DNA from: Paramecium pentaurelia
Lineage: Eukaryota > Ciliophora > Oligohymenophorea > Peniculida > Parameciidae
Direction: 5' to 3'
NCBI GenBank assembly: GCA_905183005.1
Contig: CAJJDO010000002.1
Coordinates: 782,656-846,655 of the forward strand
DNA length: 64,000 nucleotides
Shown: piece after piece, positions 58,578 through 64,000 of the stretch
Layout: each line of letters opens with the position of its first letter
How positions within the stretch are numbered: the stretch's first letter is position 1
The notes under the pieces: model-generated
What the model was told of the DNA's origin: nothing
Databases searched by the model: none
Seen by the model: the letters and a program-made list of their open reading frames with translations, nothing else
Translations under genes and position numbers: made by a program

Positions 58578-59178
58578 TCTTTGTTGCATACATCACCTAT
58601 GGATTGAGTAATATAAATCATTTTTTTTAATTTATATTATATTTAATTCAATTTATATCATAATCAAATATTTTAATTCAAAAAAAAAGAAGCCATAAGA
58701 CTAAATCAATTATTATGTTTATTTCTCTGTTGTGGATTTAATAATATACCTATATATTCAATTTGGAAATTTGAAAATTTAGTTTTTGTCAATTGATTAA
58801 GTTAGTGAAGCAACAGTATGCCGAATTAAATGATTAAACACTATTTTCTGGGAAATAGAAAAAATATATGGAATTATCATTTAGTAAAATTTAATTTAAT
58901 TTTTTAAGATTTTTTGGAATAGGCTGAAATCTTACTAATATTAATGAAAATTAATATTATTAGTAATTTTTCAAAATTTATCAAAACAAATTAATTTGAT
59001 TATGAGAATATAAATAATTATTTTAAAATTTAGATCTCTAAGTATCTAATGTTTAATGATATAAAAATAAATTTAAATACCTAATTTTTAAATCCTTTTT
59101 TATAAATATAAAGATATATAATTTATAATCTTAATATCTTAAAATATAGATTATATTTTTAAATACTAAACACAAAAA
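58578..59178. other. AT-rich spacer, about 0.6 kb
   Basis: Between the pseudogene end and the end of a convergent minus gene. Includes long A and T runs. Nothing recognised on either strand. Confidence 0.5.
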
Positions 59179-60934
59179 TCATTTTTCAGGATGATCATGC
59201 TGACAATTTTTTAATAAATTACTTACTGTTTAATCTAAGGAAGCTAGTAATTTCTAATTCATTTCATTATTTTAGTCTCCAATTATTTAAAGAATTGCAT
59301 CTTAGGCAGAAAGCTTATGTTATTAATCAAATCTATCATGTTTATCTTCAATTTACTGATATTAAATGCTAGGAAAATTATCAAACAATAATCTTTGGTT
59401 TTCATTAAATATGATATATTTTAATTTTTCAACATCCCTAAGTTTCCTTAAAATTTCTACTATATTTAATTAACTCATAATTTATTTTTATGCTATTTGA
59501 AACTATTTAATTCTCTCATTATCCTATTATTGTAATAATAAGATATACTTATGTTATGATGCATTTAAGTTTCTAAAAGGCTTCAAAATATCCAAATTCT
59601 AGTTTCTTTTTTTTTCTGATAATGACTCTCTGTAAATATTCAGCATATGTTGTAAGAATAGTTTTTTAAGGCTTCACTGAAGATTCTTTTCTTTTCTTAG
59701 GTTCTTCCTATTTTAGTTTATTTTTTAATCCATCTTTTTGTTAAGTTTTTGTTTCAATTTATGGAATTTAAATTGACATTGGAGATATATCTTATGCTTA
59801 TCTAAGTAAAGAATATTGTTAATAACATATATTTTCATCTTGATCTTCAGAATCATTCAATTCAAATAATGAATTAATTAATTATAGATATCTACTAATT
59901 CTATTTATAGGTTTTGAAATGATATAAAAAAAACTGAATAAGACTTACCATAATCCTCCTAATTCAGCTAAGATCTCTTAAATTTTAGAATAGGTTCTAT
60001 AATCAACATACTCAGTTGTATCTAATCTAACGACTACATTCATAATTAAATCATTTGAACTAATGTCCAGCATTTCTGTATGTCTACCATATCTCAAAGT
60101 CTTATAATATTCTAATTCAGTTTCAATGAGACCAACATCAGTTAAAGTGGTCAATGGTTCTAGATATATTGATATTTCTTTATAAATATTGCTAGATATA
60201 GTTGTAAATAAATCTTGACCTTTTGGATTATAAGGAGAGTTTGGATTCATTAAATTTGTAGTATATGAAGATATTTAGAATGAGAAATAATTTTATTCTA
60301 ATGCTTTTTTAATTTCTTATTATTCTTTACACTATTTACTTTTTTTAGTTTCTTCTGTACAAATAAAAAATTATATTAAAATATATTAATAAGCAGGTGC
60401 ATCGAATGTTCCTTCAAGATTTATTTTATCAATTTTATTCCAATCAATACAATAATTTGTTGGTAAATCAAAATGTGAAAAATATTCACTTAAATCTTTT
60501 TATTTAATTATATCAGAACTGCATTCTATTAAGGGTAATTCTTATTTATTCCAAACTTCATTTTTATTACCATCAACAACTTTTTCATATTTATGTACTA
60601 ATTATGCTTTAACTACATAAATTGAATCATCTATATATGTATGATAAGTTGAATTTTAAAATGCAAAAGTCATCGTAAAATTCTATGGTAACAATTAATA
60701 AATCTCTGGTTAAGAGTGATAGATTTCAGAACTTAAGGAAGTTGGATTATTGCGATCGAATAAAGAAATTAATTTGGAGTATAATAAATTTGAGAACAGT
60801 AACAACAATCCAAGTGTAAGTATTGATCCAAAAATTGTTTGATGATATTCTTTTTCATTTACTAATAGTTAGATAGGTTAAGCAAATAAATCAAATTTTT
60901 TTACACCTTTAATAAACAATCTCCTTCTTTGCAT
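59179..60934 (-). CDS. Ciliate-specific two-helix membrane protein, 576 aa
   Basis: Belongs to a large family typical of Paramecium and Tetrahymena, with a short cytosolic start, one helix, a big luminal/extracellular domain, a second hydrophobic segment and a helical tail. Here: KGVKKFDLFAQPIQLLVNEK, helix GSILTLGLLLLFSNLLY, DRNNPTSLSSEIYHSQPEIY, NFTMTFAFQNSTYHTYIDDS, a Cys-containing part (YCIDWNKIDKINLEGTFDAP, CTEETKKSKQC), MNPNSPYNPKGQDLFTTISS, VDYRTYSKIQEILAELGGLW, a second hydrophobic run (LFSFFYIISKPI) and a tail with LRDVEKLKYIIFNENQRLL then FDNFPS. One 25-base intron gives 577 codons. Function of the family is unknown to me. The start at 60934 is the first ATG. Confidence 0.75.
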
Positions 60935-61400
60935 ATTTTTATTATTTTTGTGTGTATATATAATAAGTTAATTTAATTGAAATAAAATATAGGTTAATTA
61001 ATTAGCAAATAATTCAATTCAAAAAATTGTTCTTCCCACTTAATAAATAAATAATTAATCAAATTAATATATTATTAATTATGAATTTCAATCAAGTATT
61101 TTTAATCAACAAAAGATGTTTTTATTAAAGAAGGTCGCAAAAAATAAAATTATTATCATCATCCTCTTTGAAAAATCTAATATTTTAATAAATGTAATAA
61201 ATTATATCATTAATATTATAATAAGTATTATTTTTATTTATTTAATGATAACTTTCATTAAAATTATGTATTTTTCTATTATTATTTCTATTTATAAATA
61301 ATTACTAAATACATTTATATTGTATAGATTATTAATAATACAATTTAAATTATAGATAATTTAATTTATAATATTTGATATAATTAAATATAATAATAAT
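60935..61400. promoter_or_regulatory. Divergent AT-rich spacer
   Basis: About 470 bases between divergent starts. A plus-strand frame (61116-61301) is Ile/Lys-rich and hydrophobic and looks like chance. No element recognised. Confidence 0.4.
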
Positions 61401-61853
61401 ATGAACATATACAAACTCCGATCTTTAATTTACGTATTTGATTAAGAGTAATGGTTTAAATCAATTTAATAATTGTTAATAACAAAAAATACAAATTAAC
61501 AATATTTGGATGTTATTCAACAAGCATATTTCTAAAATATTAATAAAATTGAAGAATAATGCATTACAGAATTATTAAGACTTTTATTAAAAGAAAATGA
61601 AAAATTTTTAAGTCTTAGATTCTCAAGAATAATACATCATTATATATTAAAAAATGCAAATAAATTGGAAGGTTTAGAGGAAATAATAGTAAACTCTTAG
61701 TAATTAGCTATAAAGAAGGTTATGTAATAAGATAATTTAATGGAAATCTTGGAATCTCTTTAATTTAGAATTGCTCATATGAAAAGTATTCCTAAACAAA
61801 TAAGCAGAGTATATTTTGAAGAGAATATAAAAATTTATAATGAAAATAATTGA
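61401..61853 (+). CDS. Uncharacterised helical protein, 150 aa
   Basis: 151 codons, no intron: MNIYKLRSLIYVFDQEQWFK, INKIEEQCITELLRLLLKEN, LSLRFSRIIHHYILKNANKL, AIKKVMQQDNLMEILESLQF, ending IYNENN. Predicted largely helical by pattern, with evenly spaced Leu and Ile; a possible small adaptor. No family recognised. It lies 189 bases before the BCKDH gene on the same strand. Coding status rests on natural composition and an uninterrupted frame. Confidence 0.55.
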
Positions 61854-62042
61854 GTTTCAATTTATTATAGTTATTTATTATAATCTAAGTGATATCTAAG
61901 AATACAGTATTAAAAATAATCAATTATATTTGATATGAAATATAATTTTGAACATCAAATTGAAGATGAAAACATAATTGATTGAGATAATCATTTTATA
62001 TTGTAATACAAATAATTGATTTTATATAAATATCTGTATTAA

Positions 62043-63378
62043 ATGAAGCATTTTATGAGGTTCTCTAAAATAAGTAAAGCCTTCAAAGAAGTGCCATCCC
62101 AATATGTTTATCAAATCAATCCAATCTAAAACTTTGAGTAAATAAAATAGTTTAGAGTTATTGATTTGGAAGGTAATCTAATTGCTAAGGAATATAATAA
62201 TATTCCAAAAGAAACACTCAATCAAATATTTGATTTGATGTTAACTGTAAACATGTTTATTTTGAAGTTTTTTAGATTGAAGAGATGGACAACATCCTTT
62301 ACATGTCTTAAAGATAAGGAAAAATTTCATTTTACATGACTTCATTTGGTGAGACAGCTACAACTGTTGGCACTACAGCTGCACTCTAACCATAAGATTT
62401 CATATTTCCATAATATAGAGAACAAGGTAGTTTTATGTGGAGAGGATTCACAATTGAATAAATAGTAAATCAATGTATAGGAAACCATTTAGATGGTGGA
62501 AAAGGTAGATAAATGCCTGTACATTATGGAAGTAAAGATTTGAACATAGTCACTGTGTCATCACCTCTAAGTAAAATATAATTAATTGACGTATTATAGC
62601 TACTTAAGTACCATAAGCAAGTGGAGCAGGATATGGATTTAGAGTTAATGGTGAAAATAAGATTGCAGCTACTTGGTTTGGAGAAGGGGCTGCTTCTGAA
62701 GGAGATTTTCATTCTGCAATGAATTTTGCATAGACCTTAAAATGCTAAACATTATTTTTATGCAGAAATAATCATTATGCCATCAGCACACCTACAGATG
62801 ATCAATTCAAAGGTGATACAATAGCTGGCAAAGCTCCAGCATATGGAATGAGAACATTGAAAATTGATGGTAATGATTTATTGGCTGTTTATAATGGAGT
62901 TAAATATGCAAGAGAAGAAATTATAAAAAATAAAGAACCATTCTTTATTGAATTTATTACTTATAGAGTAATTATTATATAATATATATATATAGATTGG
63001 AGATCATTCAACATCAGATCATTCTGTATTGTATAGATCATAAGAGGAAATTGATTCATGGAAATCAGGAAACAATCCAATTAATAGATTAGGATTATTT
63101 TTGAAAAAGTAAGGACTTAGATAATTTAATGATGAACATGATAATTAAATTAGAAAAGATGTTAAAAATAGAGTGATTGCTGCTTTGAAACATGGATCTG
63201 AATGTATTTTATTTAATTATTATATAAAATAGAATAATCACCATCAATTCATGATTTGTTCACTGATGTTTATGATGAAGTCTTACCTCATCTATAAGAT
63301 TAATATACTTAATTAAGAGAACATTTAACTAAATATAAAGATCAATACCCAATCAATAAATTTAAAGGTGGATTATGA
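62043..63378 (+). CDS. BCKDHA: Branched-chain 2-oxoacid dehydrogenase E1-alpha, 406 aa
   Basis: ThDP-dependent alpha subunit of the mitochondrial BCKDH complex, which decarboxylates oxoacids of Val, Leu and Ile. A basic, Ser/Phe-rich start (MKHFMRFSKISKAFKEV) fits import. Conserved parts: YMTSFGETATTVGTTAAL, FPQYREQGSFMWRGFTIEQI, HYGSKDLNIVTVSSPL, the ThDP-binding GEGAASEGDFHSAMNFAQTL and NNHYAISTPT, EFITYRIGDHSTSDHSV with the phospho-loop region (GDHSTSD), matching kinase-regulated E1-alpha. Introns of 29, 29, 28 and 29 bases give 407 codons. A second ATG at 62055 could start an alternative N-terminus. Within NNHYAIS the usual Gly is His. Confidence 0.92.
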
Positions 63379-63615
63379 TTATTTAAATATATAAAACACA
63401 ATAAATATTGTATAATTAATTGAATAACCATTTAAATTGTTTAAATGTTAAACTATCTTTATTTCCTTTTAAATATATATGTCATAATTATCATAAATTC
63501 TATAAATTTCTATTTCAAATTTTTGGTTTAAATGAAAATTCTGATAAAAATATCACTTTGAGATTATAAAAAATCTAAAAGAATTATATAATAAATATAT
63601 AAATATATAATAAGT
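63379..63615. other. Short AT-rich spacer
   Basis: No frame or RNA gene seen between the BCKDH stop and the end of the partial convergent gene. Confidence 0.5.
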
Positions 63616-64000
63616 TCAATCAAAGTAATAATGAATTCTCTCTTTATTTTTATCAATCACAAAATTTATTAATATAATAAAGACTTTTATCAAGTATACT
63701 ATAAGGAATACTTAATAAAAGAATAATATGATAACTGGTTTATATTTTGCAAGTATATATTAATGAAATTCCATGAATTAAAATTAGAATTTGTATTTCT
63801 TAAAATTAAGTACCATAAATATAGGTAAAAAGATGAATGATAGTATTATCATTGTTATAACATAAAAGTATCTTTAACAATTGGTTGCAATCTTCTATGT
63901 ACATCTTTCTGGAAACTATTAAAAGATTTCTAAGTTTGAATCACAATTTTTGCATAATTCAGAATAACAAATTTGGCAAAATATACTTTATTTCTCATTT
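63616..64000 (-). CDS. Partial gene: Cys cluster plus membrane segments (C-terminal 126 aa)
   Basis: The window cuts off its 5' part. The visible C-terminal frame starts with a Cys cluster SIFCQICYSELCKNCDSN (CxxC-x5-CxxC), a later Cys pair (RCTQKIATNC), then hydrophobic stretches (VITMIILSFIFLPIFMVL, VIILFFYQVFLIVYL, FIILINFVI) and ends RIHYYFD at TGA 63616-63618. The pattern recalls RBR- or RING-type zinc clusters followed by two or three membrane helices, as in membrane-bound E3 ligases, but too little is visible to assign it. No intron is needed in this part. Confidence 0.5.

Overview
The window reads as macronuclear DNA of a ciliate, most likely Paramecium. Four things support this. In the long reading frames TAA and TAG fall at glutamine positions of conserved proteins and only TGA ends genes. 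The DNA is very AT-rich. Genes are packed on both strands with short gaps. Most genes carry tiny introns of about 20-34 bases (GT...AG, usually ending TAG) whose removal restores conserved protein frames. Gene content agrees: a very large cysteine-rich surface-antigen protein, a ciliate-type two-helix membrane protein, an H+-pyrophosphatase and several protein kinases. The species cannot be named from the sequence. Gene models were built by hand translation with code TGA=stop. Where introns are listed, the spliced length is a multiple of three unless said otherwise.

Layout. 0.3-6 kb: an unknown gene, a SWI3/SMARCC chromatin-remodelling subunit, a quadruple CX9C mitochondrial protein, a gene remnant and a protein disulfide isomerase. 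6-22 kb is a signalling and trafficking stretch: an AGC kinase, a 1616-residue Sec7/BIG Arf exchange factor, a coiled-coil protein, a second AGC kinase, an ArfGAP, a tubulin-tyrosine-ligase-like protein, a broken kinase and a CaMK. Arf exchange factor and ArfGAP, which act on opposite steps of the Arf cycle, lie 3 kb apart. 22-29 kb: a C2H2 zinc-finger gene and the surface-antigen gene, with an exact 1168-base duplication around a single N that looks like an assembly error, then a MORN-repeat protein. 29-40 kb: a coiled-coil gene overlapping a ubiquitin-like gene, an F-box-like protein, a possible inner-membrane protein, SSNA1/DIP13, an H+-PPase, a Josephin deubiquitinase and a PB1 protein. 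40-50 kb: a citrate/methylcitrate synthase, a Rab GTPase, coiled-coil proteins, a USP25/28-like deubiquitinase and, directly upstream on the same strand, a CHAT (caspase-like) protein with apparently altered catalytic positions. 50-64 kb: a CBM20 protein, ribosomal protein eS7, mitochondrial bL12, profilin, a HEAT-like pseudogene, a ciliate membrane protein, BCKDH E1-alpha and a partial gene at the edge.

No rRNA, tRNA, CRISPR or transposon was recognised. The most unusual items are the CHAT/USP pair, the ATGA overlap, the duplicated contig end and the two pseudogenes.
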